A stretch of 64,000 bases of DNA from Alkalibaculum sporogenes (GTDB lineage: Bacteria; Bacillota; Clostridia; Eubacteriales; Alkalibacteraceae). The stretch lies in NCBI RefSeq assembly GCF_009362815.1, contig NZ_WHNX01000012.1:45458-109457 (forward strand), read 5' to 3'. Numbering within the stretch: position 1 is the first letter of the stretch; each line of letters opens with the position of its first letter. The notes under the pieces were generated by a model. The model was given only the letters and a program-made list of their open reading frames with translations, did not search any database and was not told the origin of the DNA. The position numbers and the translations under genes were made by a program. This document shows, in pieces, positions 45,294 through 54,636 of the stretch.

Positions 45294-46292
45294 ATGAATC
45301 AGAAGGAACCATTATTGAACATTCAAAATTTAAGTGTTGAATTTAGGACGATAGAAGGCACGGTATATGCAATCAATGACTTATCATATACCCTCAATAG
45401 CGGAGATATATTAGGTATTGTTGGGGAGAGTGGTAGTGGAAAAAGCGTTTCCTCATTAGGAATTATGAAATTAATCCCTAATCCACCGGGCAAAATCGTT
45501 AACGGTAAAATTATTTATGAAGGAAAAAATCTGGTCAACATATCTGAAAAAGAGATGGAGCAAATTCGTGGCAATGATATTTCTATGATTTTTCAAGAGC
45601 CTATGACATCACTTAATCCAATAATAAAATGTGGAAAGCAGATTGCTGAATCATTGATTTTACATCGTGGGCTTAAGAAAAAAGTAGCTTTTGAACAAGC
45701 AGTAGAAATGATGCATTCTGTAGGGATAGCAAACCCTGAACAAAGAGCTCATGAATATCCACATCAATTATCAGGTGGAATGAGACAAAGAGTGATGATT
45801 GCAATGGCTCTTGCCTGTAAACCGAACATATTAATATGTGATGAACCTACAACAGCATTGGATGTTACTATTCAAGCTCAAATATTGGATCTTATTCGAC
45901 ATTTGAATAAGGAAATGAATACTGCTGTGATTATGATTTCTCACGATCTTGGTGTAGTTAGTGAATTATGTGAACGTGTCATAGTTATGTATACAGGTTG
46001 CATTATTGAAGAATCATCTTCGCAAGAACTCTTTGAGAATCCACTACACCCGTATACCATCGGATTGATTAAAGCGATTCCTAAGATATCAAAAGATAGA
46101 GAGCCATTACAGACGATTGAAGGAGTTGTACCAAATGCCATGGAGAAAACTGATGGTTGTAGCTTTTGGCCACGATGTAAAGATGTTATGCTGAGATGTA
46201 AACAAGAGTTACCACCTATGATACAAGTAAAACAAGATAGAAAAGTAAGATGTTGGAAATATGTAGTTGGCAATAGACATGAAGGGATTTGA
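45294..46292 (+). CDS. dppD: Di/oligopeptide ABC transporter ATP-binding protein (DppD/OppD)
   Basis: 332 residues. Walker A GESGSGKS, signature LSGGMRQR, Walker B LICDEPTTALD, and a C-terminal oligopeptide/dipeptide extension (NPLHPYTIGLI...WPRCKDVMLRC) with the cysteines that hold an iron-sulfur cluster in homologues. The ATG at 45294 follows AGGAGG at 5 bases; the longer frame starts inside the leader terminator. It energises peptide import together with DppF and the permeases encoded downstream. Confidence 0.95.
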   Translation: MNQKEPLLNIQNLSVEFRTIEGTVYAINDLSYTLNSGDILGIVGESGSGKSVSSLGIMKLIPNPPGKIVNGKIIYEGKNLVNISEKEMEQIRGNDISMIFQEPMTSLNPIIKCGKQIAESLILHRGLKKKVAFEQAVEMMHSVGIANPEQRAHEYPHQLSGGMRQRVMIAMALACKPNILICDEPTTALDVTIQAQILDLIRHLNKEMNTAVIMISHDLGVVSELCERVIVMYTGCIIEESSSQELFENPLHPYTIGLIKAIPKISKDREPLQTIEGVVPNAMEKTDGCSFWPRCKDVMLRCKQELPPMIQVKQDRKVRCWKYVVGNRHEGI

Positions 46293-46294
46293 TT

Positions 46295-47293
46295 ATGGTA
46301 AAAAGTAAAAAAGTAGATAATCTATTGTTAAGAGCAGAAAATGTGAAAATTTATTTCGACCAACGAGGAAATGGAAAGAACGTAGTTAAAGCAGTCGATG
46401 GTATCAGCATAGATATTATGCGTAATGAAATTTTCGGCATTGTTGGTGAAAGCGGTTGTGGAAAAAGTACATTTGGAAGAGGCTTAATCAATTTATTACC
46501 TTTAACAGAGGGAACAGTTTACATAGATGACAAAGATACTACCCAGTTAAGCAAAGAAGAAATGAAGGATATGAGAAAGAGGATGCAAATAATATTTCAA
46601 GACCCTTCTGCATGCCTGAATCCTCGTAGAAAAGTTAAAGAAATACTTATGGAACCATTCAAAATTCATGGTATTCATGACAAAGACGTTATTAATGATC
46701 GAATTATCGAGTTAATGGAACTTGTGGGATTAGCAAAATATCACTTAAATCGATATCCACATGAATTGTCTGGCGGTCAAAAACAGCGGATCGGAATTGC
46801 AAGAGCATTAGCCTTGGAACCTGAATTCATTGTTTGTGATGAAGCAGTTTCTGCTTTGGATGTATCAGTTCAAGCACAGGTTCTAAATTTATTATCTGAT
46901 CTAAAAGAAAAACTCGGACTTACATATTTTTTTATATCCCATAATCTCAATGTGGTTTATCAGATCAGTGATCGCGTAGGGGTAATGTATTTGGGAAAAA
47001 TGGTTGAAGTAGCACCTTATAATAGCTTATATAATAAACGGTATCATCCTTATACAGAAGCATTGCTATCAGCAATACCACAAGTAGATAAAGATGAACA
47101 GAAACAACGAATTATTTTAAAAGGTGAAGTTCCCAGTCCTACTAATCCACCGCCGGGTTGTTCTTTTCATACTAGATGTCCTAAAAAATTTTCTAAGTGT
47201 GTAACTGAGATTCCTTTGTTACTAGAAGTAGAAAAGGATCATTTTGTGGCTTGTCATCTATATGATTCTTTCCACGAGATTCATAACAGGTAG
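46295..47293 (+). CDS. dppF: Di/oligopeptide ABC transporter ATP-binding protein (DppF/OppF)
   Basis: 332 residues with Walker A GESGCGKS, signature LSGGQKQR, Walker B FIVCDEAVSALD, and the C-terminal RYHPYTEALLSAIPQ and CSFHTRCP...C pattern. Start 46295 follows GAAGGG by 8 bases; the TTG at 46289 is an alternative. It directly follows dppD. Confidence 0.95.
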   Translation: MVKSKKVDNLLLRAENVKIYFDQRGNGKNVVKAVDGISIDIMRNEIFGIVGESGCGKSTFGRGLINLLPLTEGTVYIDDKDTTQLSKEEMKDMRKRMQIIFQDPSACLNPRRKVKEILMEPFKIHGIHDKDVINDRIIELMELVGLAKYHLNRYPHELSGGQKQRIGIARALALEPEFIVCDEAVSALDVSVQAQVLNLLSDLKEKLGLTYFFISHNLNVVYQISDRVGVMYLGKMVEVAPYNSLYNKRYHPYTEALLSAIPQVDKDEQKQRIILKGEVPSPTNPPPGCSFHTRCPKKFSKCVTEIPLLLEVEKDHFVACHLYDSFHEIHNR

Positions 47294-47333
47294 GTATTAA
47301 TTAAATTTACATAAATAAAAGGAGGAATTTTTA

Positions 47334-48926
47334 ATGAAAAAGAAAGTAATCGTATTGTTATTGACCTTTGCAATGGTATTTATCGTTGCCGGTTGTAGCT
47401 CAAAAGATAATAATGAAGGAGCTTCTGAAAGTGTCGTGGTTATCGCTATGGGGTCTGGTTTTTCAACATTAGATCCAGGATTTATGTATGAGCAAAATCC
47501 TACATTAGTCGCTAATGCATGTTATGAAACATTATTCAAATTTATAGATGGTAGTGATGAACCCCAAACTAGTTTGGCTGAAAGTTATACTTTTTCAGAT
47601 GATGGGTTGGCACTAACCATTGTATTAAAAGAAGAAGCCACTTTTGCAAGTGGTAATCCGGTAACGTCTGAAGATGTTAAATTTTCATTGAATCGTACTA
47701 AAAATTTAAAAGGCAACCCTTCATTCATAGCTGACACAATTAAAAGTATTGAGTGTCCAGATGAAAGCACTGTTGTAATCAACTTAACAGGTCAAGATAG
47801 TGCCATTTTATCTAAACTAGGTTATGCTTCTTGTAGTATTTTAGATAGCAAAGTTGTTAAAGAAAATGGTGGAACAGATGCAGAAGATGCAAATACGACA
47901 GATACTGCTCAAGTGTACTTGGATGCAACAAGTGCAGGTTCAGGTATGTATGTGCTAAAAAGTTACACACCAGATGAAGAGATTATTCTTGAAAAAAATG
48001 AAAACTATTGGGGAACAACAACCAATGTAGATAAATATATTATCAAATTGCAAGGTGATGCAAATACTCAAATGATGGGACTTTCAAGTGGTGATATCGA
48101 TATTGCATTAAACTTAACAGATGATACCATAATTGAACTTGAAGGAAAAGAGAATGTAAAAGTTCAAAATGAATCAACAAAGACAGTAGGATTCTTGATG
48201 ATGAATGAAGATGAGAAAATTGGAGGACCTGTTGCAAATAATAAGGTACAAAAAGCGATTAGTTATGCAATTGATTATAAAGGTATCCAAACAATTTGTG
48301 GTACTGGATCAATAACACCAGAATCTATCATACAAGTTGGATTCATGGGTAGTAAAGGTGAGAAAGACGTATCAACAGCAACTGATTTAGTGAAGGCAAA
48401 AGAACTTTTAAAAGAAGCTGGTTATGAAGATGGTTTTGATATTGACTTAGAAATGAGTGAATTAGATATGGAAGGTGTGCCATTGCTTGATTTAGCTCAA
48501 ATAGTGAAAGAAGACTTATCTGAAATAAATATTAATGTAAACATTGTACAACGAGATTGGGTTGCAGGATATGGTGATGACTATCGTGATGGAAAAATGG
48601 GTATGACTATTATTTATTGGGGAATTGATTATAATGACCCAAATGTTCAATTAGTCTTCTTACCAGGACAACAAGTTGGGCTTCGTGCTAATTGGAAAGA
48701 AAAAGGGTATGAAGATATAACTAAAAAATACAATGATATTCTTGCAGAAACGGATAGTAGTAAAAGATCTCAATTGTTAGTTGAAGTACAAGACATGATC
48801 GAAGAAGATAGTCCATTTGTAATGCTTGCACAAGCTTCCTGTCACATTGGTTATAACAGTAAATTGACAGGTGTTAATTTTTCAGATACTTATCGAGTTG
48901 ATGTAACAGAAATTAATATTCAATAA
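47334..48926 (+). CDS. dppA: Peptide-binding lipoprotein of the ABC importer
   Basis: 530 residues. A signal peptide ends in the lipobox VAGC (Cys21), so the protein is tethered to the outer face of the membrane. SBP family 5 pattern: LDPGFMYEQNPT, SEDVKFSLNRT and ENYWG. It binds peptides and hands them to DppBC. Preceded by AGGAGG. It lies between the ATPases and permeases, an order that departs from the common ABCDF. Confidence 0.95.
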   Translation: MKKKVIVLLLTFAMVFIVAGCSSKDNNEGASESVVVIAMGSGFSTLDPGFMYEQNPTLVANACYETLFKFIDGSDEPQTSLAESYTFSDDGLALTIVLKEEATFASGNPVTSEDVKFSLNRTKNLKGNPSFIADTIKSIECPDESTVVINLTGQDSAILSKLGYASCSILDSKVVKENGGTDAEDANTTDTAQVYLDATSAGSGMYVLKSYTPDEEIILEKNENYWGTTTNVDKYIIKLQGDANTQMMGLSSGDIDIALNLTDDTIIELEGKENVKVQNESTKTVGFLMMNEDEKIGGPVANNKVQKAISYAIDYKGIQTICGTGSITPESIIQVGFMGSKGEKDVSTATDLVKAKELLKEAGYEDGFDIDLEMSELDMEGVPLLDLAQIVKEDLSEININVNIVQRDWVAGYGDDYRDGKMGMTIIYWGIDYNDPNVQLVFLPGQQVGLRANWKEKGYEDITKKYNDILAETDSSKRSQLLVEVQDMIEEDSPFVMLAQASCHIGYNSKLTGVNFSDTYRVDVTEINIQ

Positions 48927-49041
48927 GGACGAAATGACTTAGAATCAGGGCAACAATATATGATAGTTGTTGCTCTGATAATAACTCAAATAAATGTCAT
49001 AAATGATTGATAAAAGATGATTGAAGAAAAAGAGGTGCACA

Positions 49042-50061
49042 ATGGAACGACTTAGATTTATAATTAAACGATTTGCTCTGCTCATTGTTATGCTCTTTGG
49101 TGTGGCAACAATTGTTTTTGTTCTCACTAAGCTTGTTCCTGGGGATTCGGCAGTAGCTAACTTGAGTCAACGTAGTTTAAGTGATCCGAAAATTGTTGAA
49201 GCATATAAAGTTAAACATGGCTTGGATCAACCGGTTATTATCCAGTATTTCATACATATAAAAAATGTCTTTAAATTAGATTTAGGTACTTCTATGAGAA
49301 CCAATCAATCCATTTTATACGAGTTGAAACGTTGCTTCCCAGCAACGATAGAATTAGCAACTTTAGCAATATTGTTATCAACAATATTTGGAATATTTTT
49401 TGGTATCATATCTGCAATGAAGAGAAATAGTATCGTTGACCAAATTGTTAGAGCAATATCTGTTCTTGGTGTTAGTATACCCAGCTTTTGGTTTGCATTA
49501 ATTATGCTATATGTTTTTTATTATAAACTGCAAATTCTTCCTGGACCAGGACGCTTAAGCGCAAGTTTTAGTGCGCCTGTGGCTGTAACGGGATTTTATA
49601 TGATAGATAGTCTTATTGAAGGTGACTTTTTAAAATTTATTGATGCTTTAAAGCATCTGATTTTACCGGCAAGTGTACTTGCTGCATTTACTATGGGACT
49701 AATTACTCGTACCACACGTTCAAACTTATTGGATGTCATGTCCACCGATTATATACGAACGGCTAAAGCAAAAGGGTTATCAAAGGTGTCAGTCATTGTA
49801 TCTCATGCATTAGGTAACGCGCTTATACCAGTACTTACAGTAATTGGACTAGGTTTTGGAAACTTATTAGGTGGAATGGTACTTGTTGAAACAATATTTA
49901 ATTGGCCGGGATTGGGTCAATTTGCTTATAACTCCGTAAAATCCTTGGATTATCCTGGAATCATTGGGGTATCTTTGCTGATAGCGTTAAATTATATGCT
50001 AATTAATACGGTTATAGATATTTTATATGGAACGATTGACCCTAGAGTGAGGTGTAAATAA
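49042..50061 (+). CDS. dppB: Di/oligopeptide ABC transporter permease (DppB-type)
   Basis: 339 residues with six hydrophobic segments and the cytoplasmic EAA loop (YIRTAKAKGLSKVSVIVSHALGNALIPV). N-terminal RFIIKRFALLIVMLFGVATIVF is typical of DppB. ATG at 49042 is preceded by AAGAGGTG; a TTG at 49021 would sit upstream of that site. Confidence 0.94.
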   Translation: MERLRFIIKRFALLIVMLFGVATIVFVLTKLVPGDSAVANLSQRSLSDPKIVEAYKVKHGLDQPVIIQYFIHIKNVFKLDLGTSMRTNQSILYELKRCFPATIELATLAILLSTIFGIFFGIISAMKRNSIVDQIVRAISVLGVSIPSFWFALIMLYVFYYKLQILPGPGRLSASFSAPVAVTGFYMIDSLIEGDFLKFIDALKHLILPASVLAAFTMGLITRTTRSNLLDVMSTDYIRTAKAKGLSKVSVIVSHALGNALIPVLTVIGLGFGNLLGGMVLVETIFNWPGLGQFAYNSVKSLDYPGIIGVSLLIALNYMLINTVIDILYGTIDPRVRCK

Positions 50062-50898
50062 ATGATTAGATCTATTATTAAATTAATGAAGTCAAACTAT
50101 TTGTTTACTTTAGGATGTTTCATCTGTCTTTGTTGGATATTGGCTGCAATATTTGCAGACTTTATAGCGCCCTATGGGCCAATTACTCAAGATTTAAGTA
50201 TACGATTGAATTCACCGAGCTTAGAACATTTATTTGGAACAGATAATTTTGGAAGAGATATCTTTAGTCGCGTCATATATGGTGGACGTTATTCTCTCCT
50301 TGCAGGTTGCGTAACTGTTTTATTAGCAGGAACTATTGGCTCGATATATGGTGCTATTGCTGGCTATTTAGGTGGTGTCGTTGATGATATAATGATGCGT
50401 TTATCAGAGATGATTCTATCTTTTCCTTCCTTGATTCTTGCTATGTGTATTAATGCGGCTTTGGGATCAAGTCTTTTCAATACGATGTTTGCCCTTGTAA
50501 TTGTGGCATGGCCAACTTATGCTCGATTGATGCGGAGTGTTGTCCTAACAGTCAAAGAAAATGAATACGTGGAAGCTGCAAGAGCTTTAGGAGCTTCAAA
50601 ATGGCGAGTGCTAATTACAGAAATTATACCTAATAGTGTCGGTTCAGTACTTATTATGGCTACAACGGATTTAGGTAATCAGATATTGATGTTTTCTACG
50701 CTGAGTTTCTTGGGATTGGGTTCAGCACCACCTACGCCTGAATGGGGTATGATGGTATCCGATGGAGTAAATTACTTTAATAAGTTTTGGGTTGCAGGAT
50801 TTCCAGGTTTAGCAATTTTAACTATGGCTGTTGGATCCAATTTTATTGGTGACGGGTTAAGAGATTTAATGGATCCAAAACTCAGAAAAGAATTTTAA
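50062..50898 (+). CDS. dppC: Di/oligopeptide ABC transporter permease (DppC-type)
   Basis: 278 residues. N-terminal transmembrane helix, FGTDNFGRDIFSRVIYGGRYSL motif characteristic of DppC, and EAA loop YVEAARALGASKWRVLITEIIPN. It starts immediately after the dppB stop, with GAGGTG upstream. Completes the importer. Confidence 0.95.
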   Translation: MIRSIIKLMKSNYLFTLGCFICLCWILAAIFADFIAPYGPITQDLSIRLNSPSLEHLFGTDNFGRDIFSRVIYGGRYSLLAGCVTVLLAGTIGSIYGAIAGYLGGVVDDIMMRLSEMILSFPSLILAMCINAALGSSLFNTMFALVIVAWPTYARLMRSVVLTVKENEYVEAARALGASKWRVLITEIIPNSVGSVLIMATTDLGNQILMFSTLSFLGLGSAPPTPEWGMMVSDGVNYFNKFWVAGFPGLAILTMAVGSNFIGDGLRDLMDPKLRKEF

Positions 50899-50914
50899 AA
50901 AAGAGGTTTATATT

Positions 50915-51991
50915 ATGAAAATAAAACGAGTTAATAATGTACTTGAAATTATGAAGGAAAGAGGATTATCCCAGTTACTAATCAATGATATATATTCAAT
51001 TTATTACTTGACAGGTGTCTATATAGATTCCGGTGAGCGATTTTTCTCTTTGTTATTGAAGACGAATGGAGAGCATAAGTTATTTGTGAATAGACTGTTC
51101 TTGCTACAGGCAAATTGCCTTGTTGATAAAGTTATTTATTCTGACACAGATTCTATTATGAATATTGTATCAAAGTACTTAGATTCAAATACACCTTTAG
51201 GTGTAGATAAAGAATTACCGGCTAAGTTTTTATTACCATTAATACATGGTGGTGCCGCAAAAGAGTATAAAATAGGATCTTTATGTATTGACCAAGTTCG
51301 AGGCATCAAAGATAAGGAAGAGCAAGATAAGATGCGGATCGTATCTAAAATTAATGACTCTGCGATGGAACGACTAAAAAACATAATCATACCAGGAATA
51401 AGTGAAAAAGAAGCTGCTAATAAATTATTAGACATTTATTATGAATTAGGAGCAGATGAGTATTCGTTTGAGCCACTGATTGCTTTTGGAGAAAATGCAG
51501 CAGAACCACATCATAGCGTCGACAATACAATACTCAAAGATGGTGATTGTATACTATTTGATATCGGATGTAAAAAAAATATGTATTGTGCGGATATGAC
51601 ACGTACTTTTTTTTATAAGCAAGTATCAGAAGAACATCAAAAAATATATGATTGTGTAAAGCAAGCGAATGAAAAAGCTATTCATCAAATTAAACCAGGT
51701 ATAAGATTTAAAGATATTGATCAAGTTGCGAGAACATATATTGAAGATGCAGGTTATGGTGATAAATTTACTCATCGTTTAGGTCATTTTATCGGTATCG
51801 AGGTTCATGAGTATGGTGATGTTTCAGAGAGTAACTCTGATATTATTCAGGAAGGCATGATTTTCTCAATAGAACCGGGCATTTATATTCAGGGAGATGT
51901 GGGAGTACGGATAGAAGACTTGGTTATGGTTACAAAAGATGGCTGTGAGTTGCTAAATTACTATTCCAAAGTATTGGAGGTTATTATATAA
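50915..51991 (+). CDS. Xaa-Pro aminopeptidase / M24 peptidase
   Basis: 358 residues. N-terminal creatinase-like domain (about 1-125) and C-terminal pita-bread metallopeptidase domain with the expected metal ligands: FDIGCKKNMYCADMTRTFF (two Asp), HRLGHFIGIEVHE (His), FSIEPGIY (Glu) and VGVRIEDL (Glu). Releases the N-terminal residue from X-Pro peptides or splits X-Pro dipeptides (PepP/PepQ group; which one is not clear). It is 16 bases after the transporter operon and probably digests the imported peptides. Confidence 0.92.
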   Translation: MKIKRVNNVLEIMKERGLSQLLINDIYSIYYLTGVYIDSGERFFSLLLKTNGEHKLFVNRLFLLQANCLVDKVIYSDTDSIMNIVSKYLDSNTPLGVDKELPAKFLLPLIHGGAAKEYKIGSLCIDQVRGIKDKEEQDKMRIVSKINDSAMERLKNIIIPGISEKEAANKLLDIYYELGADEYSFEPLIAFGENAAEPHHSVDNTILKDGDCILFDIGCKKNMYCADMTRTFFYKQVSEEHQKIYDCVKQANEKAIHQIKPGIRFKDIDQVARTYIEDAGYGDKFTHRLGHFIGIEVHEYGDVSESNSDIIQEGMIFSIEPGIYIQGDVGVRIEDLVMVTKDGCELLNYYSKVLEVII

Positions 51992-51992
51992 C

Positions 51993-52577
51993 ATGAATCC
52001 AACAGCCACCCTTGTTTTGAATAATGGTAAAAGTATTGTAATAGAACTTCTGCCTGAAGCAGCACCGAATACTGTCAATAGCTTTATTTTTGCAGCATTA
52101 AATGGAGTATATAATCAACATGCTATTGAGAGAATCGTATCTGGAAACTGGATTGATATGAGTTATTCAGCTTTTCATAATGAAAAAGCTAAGTACTTGA
52201 TTCCTTATGAATCGCAATTGCATCCCGAGATAGAACCCTTACCATCTATAGCAGGTTGTGTCTGTATGGGCGGCTATGATGAATTGGGTTTGTCTGGTTG
52301 TGAATTCTTTTTTACATTACGAGATTGTCCCGAACATCGAGGAGTATATCCTGTTTTTGGAAGAGTCATCGAAGGGATAGATGAATTATATCGACTTGAA
52401 AAAGTAAAGACAAAGCCGATTACTGATTTTCCGTATAAGAATGTAGAAATCAATGAGCCAATTCAGCCGGAGATCATCCGTAAAGTCGAAGTGGATCTAA
52501 AAGGATTTAAGTATGATAGACCGATTAAACTACCAAGCCAAGTATTGCCAAAATGTTGGGCTATGGAATATAGGTAG
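51993..52577 (+). CDS. Cyclophilin-type peptidyl-prolyl isomerase
   Basis: 194 residues. Cyclophilin-fold pattern: IELLPEAAPNTVNSFIFAALNGVY, ERIVSGNWI (with the catalytic-loop Arg), CEFFFTLRD and YPVFGRVIEGIDEL. The active-site FxxQxGD stretch is altered (NWIDMSY), so catalytic efficiency is uncertain. No signal peptide: cytoplasmic. One base separates it from the Xaa-Pro peptidase stop, so isomerisation of prolyl peptides may aid their hydrolysis. Confidence 0.85.
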   Translation: MNPTATLVLNNGKSIVIELLPEAAPNTVNSFIFAALNGVYNQHAIERIVSGNWIDMSYSAFHNEKAKYLIPYESQLHPEIEPLPSIAGCVCMGGYDELGLSGCEFFFTLRDCPEHRGVYPVFGRVIEGIDELYRLEKVKTKPITDFPYKNVEINEPIQPEIIRKVEVDLKGFKYDRPIKLPSQVLPKCWAMEYR

Positions 52578-52594
52578 AATCGTAATACTACATT

Positions 52595-52624
52595 TTGACA
52601 TAAGTATGAACATAGTATTATAAT
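52595..52624 (+). promoter_or_regulatory. Promoter for the XRE-cupin regulator
   Basis: TTGACA, 18-base spacer, TATAAT (52619-52624). Confidence 0.8.
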
Positions 52625-52701
52625 AATTAAGATATAGAATGATGTAAGTTCATCGTGGGTAGAAGCGTTTAGATTTATTATATTTATGAAGGCGAGATAA
52701 G

Positions 52702-53256
52702 ATGGTAATGGAAGAAGAAGTATATTTTAAAATTAAAAGTATTCGAAAAAAGCAAAAAATGACATTAAAGAATATGAGCGAGAAAACAGGGTTTTCTGTG
52801 AGTTTTCTCTCTCAAATGGAGAGAGGGATATCTCCAATTACGATGACATCTCTTAAGAAGATTACTACAGCTCTAGGGATCCCTATGAAAATACTATTTA
52901 CAGAAACAGAGACTAGAGAAGAATATTATCGAAGCGATTCCCATGAAGCCCTTCATGGATTGCAAAAAAATTATAAGTATATTCGAACACTTAGTGGTCG
53001 TTTTCCAGAACGTATTATGGATAGTTTCTTTCTTGTCATGGAACCCCATGCTACAGGATTTGAAGCAGGAAATCATGATGGAGAAGAGTTCTATTATATA
53101 GTAAAAGGCTGCGGTATATTTATCATTGATGGTTGTGAACATGAGATATGTGCAGGAGAAACTATCCATTATCCATCAAGAAAGACCCATTTAATTCAAA
53201 ATAGAGAAGACGAAGCATTAGAAATGATATGTGTCATCACACCACTTATTTTTTAA
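52702..53256 (+). CDS. XRE-family regulator with C-terminal cupin domain
   Basis: 184 residues. N-terminal helix-turn-helix (KIKSIRKKQKMTLKNMSEKTGFSVSFLSQMERGISPITMTSLKKI) and a C-terminal cupin (about 112-178, NHDGEEFYYIVKGCGIFIIDG...YPSRKTHLIQN) that senses a small ligand. This architecture often controls adjacent metabolic or transport genes. It has its own promoter and follows the peptide-utilisation genes, so it is the probable local regulator. Target and ligand are unknown. Confidence 0.88.
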   Translation: MVMEEEVYFKIKSIRKKQKMTLKNMSEKTGFSVSFLSQMERGISPITMTSLKKITTALGIPMKILFTETETREEYYRSDSHEALHGLQKNYKYIRTLSGRFPERIMDSFFLVMEPHATGFEAGNHDGEEFYYIVKGCGIFIIDGCEHEICAGETIHYPSRKTHLIQNREDEALEMICVITPLIF

Positions 53257-53640
53257 CAGAAGAAAATAGTACGAGACTCCTATTTACTGGATAGACGGTG
53301 GGTGGCACATATGTAACGCGCTACTACTTACAAATCAGATGTGATGATTTCTATCGATTTAATAAAGACTATATTTATACATGTAAAGGAAGGTAGCTTA
53401 TACTTAAATACCCTTCCAACTTAATCTACACTTATGCCTATAATCTTCGAGTGACTTTGTACATTCAATTCGGTAAGCTCCGCCTTCGCCAAATAAAACA
53501 ACAAATTTGATACAATAGAAACCCTTTGAAACCAAATATAGTGTGGTATAGCCTTTAGGTTGGTGGTTTTAGCGCAATCCTTATGGGCGATAACCACCTT
53601 CTGTTAGTTCGTTTTATATACTTAATTTTGCTTTAACCTT
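53257..53640. other. Noncoding interval with hairpins
   Basis: No credible gene in either strand. It holds a hairpin GGTGGTT / AACCACC (53567-53604) with an inner CGC/GCG stem, and a weaker GGAAGG / CCTTCC pair near 53390-53420. No RNA family was recognised. It may contain leader RNA, an RNA gene or degenerate sequence. Confidence 0.4.
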
Positions 53641-53645
53641 AATTT

Positions 53646-53690
53646 AAGTGTAGAGACGCTTAGCTTTGAAACAGCTAAGTCTCTACACTT
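53646..53690. terminator. Long bidirectional terminator-like hairpin
   Basis: Stem of 17 pairs plus a small bulge (AAGTGTAGAG...CTTAGCT against AGCTAAG...CTCTACACTT) around a 7-base loop, six bases beyond the minus-strand MazG-like gene. It can end transcripts from both sides. Confidence 0.75.
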
Positions 53691-53696
53691 TATTAT

Positions 53697-54050
53697 TTAA
53701 TCTGCACCCATGCTGTATTCATCTTCAAGAGGTTTTTTATACTCGTTTAAGTCTTTTAAATCTTTAAAATCCTTTGGGTGTTTTTTTATTAAATTTCTGA
53801 TATTCATCTCTAACACTTCATCAAAGCTAATTCTCAGATTTGTGCACATTAGAACAATAAACCAACACATTTCTCCTAGTTCATTCATAACAGATTCCTT
53901 GTTCAACTCATCCCCTTGGAATTCGTAAGCTTTAATAATTTTAGCTACTTCTCCTGACTCTTGACATAAACCTAATGCACTATTTAATAACTTATTATTT
54001 GTTGGGTTTGCTGTTTTCATTGCTAATAGTTGATACTGATTTGCTTTCAT
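53697..54050 (-). CDS. MazG-like nucleotide pyrophosphohydrolase
   Basis: 117 residues. All-alpha NTP-PPase pattern with ALGLCQESGEVAKIIKAYEFQGDELNKESVMNELGEMCWFIVL: the two ExxE/ExxD acidic clusters bind Mg2+. It hydrolyses NTPs or modified nucleotides to the monophosphate plus PPi (house cleaning). AGGAGGGG before the ATG. Expressed divergently from its downstream neighbour. Confidence 0.85.
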   Translation of the reverse strand: MKANQYQLLAMKTANPTNNKLLNSALGLCQESGEVAKIIKAYEFQGDELNKESVMNELGEMCWFIVLMCTNLRISFDEVLEMNIRNLIKKHPKDFKDLKDLNEYKKPLEDEYSMGAD

Positions 54051-54415
54051 AATTTACCCCTCCTTTTAAGTAACACTATGATGAGACACATACTTATTAA
54101 GTATAATAGAATGGTATTTTATAATGTTGATTCTAATTAAAAAGTTGTTCTTGAAATTACATTATATTTTGTGAGTTTAGAAGTAAATTAAATATATAAT
54201 AAACAGCTTTAATAGTATTCTTACTTTTATATATGTGCCACTAATAATAGATGTACGTATTTTTGCTTAATTACTTAATTGATTTTTTTATCAGTTATTT
54301 TTTTTATTTAAGTTATATCTTAAAAATAATTTGAAAAATATTGGAATAATAGAGTTTTAATAAGGTGCATATACTAAATTCATAAAATAATTTAAAGATT
54401 ATAGGAGGATTTAGT
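54051..54415. other. AT-rich divergent intergenic region
   Basis: 365 bases between two divergent genes, with only scattered -10-like hexamers (for example TATACT near 54371). No open frame with a ribosome binding site, no clear hairpin. I see nothing further in it. Confidence 0.5.
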
Positions 54416-54583
54416 ATGGCATCATGGAGAGAAACTGAAGAAGACTACAACTATACTTTAGATCAAGTCTTGAAAAAAATAGATACAACATATAAATCAA
54501 AAATAAATTTACGAGAACGAAGTGATTATGATTTGTTTGATGAAGAAATAAAAAACGAGTTTGACGATTTATATTGGCAATAG
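54416..54583 (+). CDS. 55-residue acidic protein, unknown
   Basis: ATG with AGGAGG seven bases upstream, followed by a hairpin terminator. The sequence is hydrophilic and highly charged (MASWRETEEDYNYTLDQVLK start, FDDLYWQ end). Not recognised. The placement of ribosome binding site and terminator makes it likely real. Confidence 0.7.
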   Translation: MASWRETEEDYNYTLDQVLKKIDTTYKSKINLRERSDYDLFDEEIKNEFDDLYWQ

Positions 54584-54602
54584 TTAAATAAAAGAATACA
54601 GA

Positions 54603-54636
54603 AATAGGAGCTCCTTTTCATAAAGGAGCTCCTATT
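54603..54636. terminator. Bidirectional terminator-like hairpin
   Basis: Perfect 15-bp inverted repeat (AATAGGAGCTCCTTT and its complement) with a 4-base loop between two convergent genes. It overlaps the stop of the channel gene. Weak T-tract. Confidence 0.75.
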
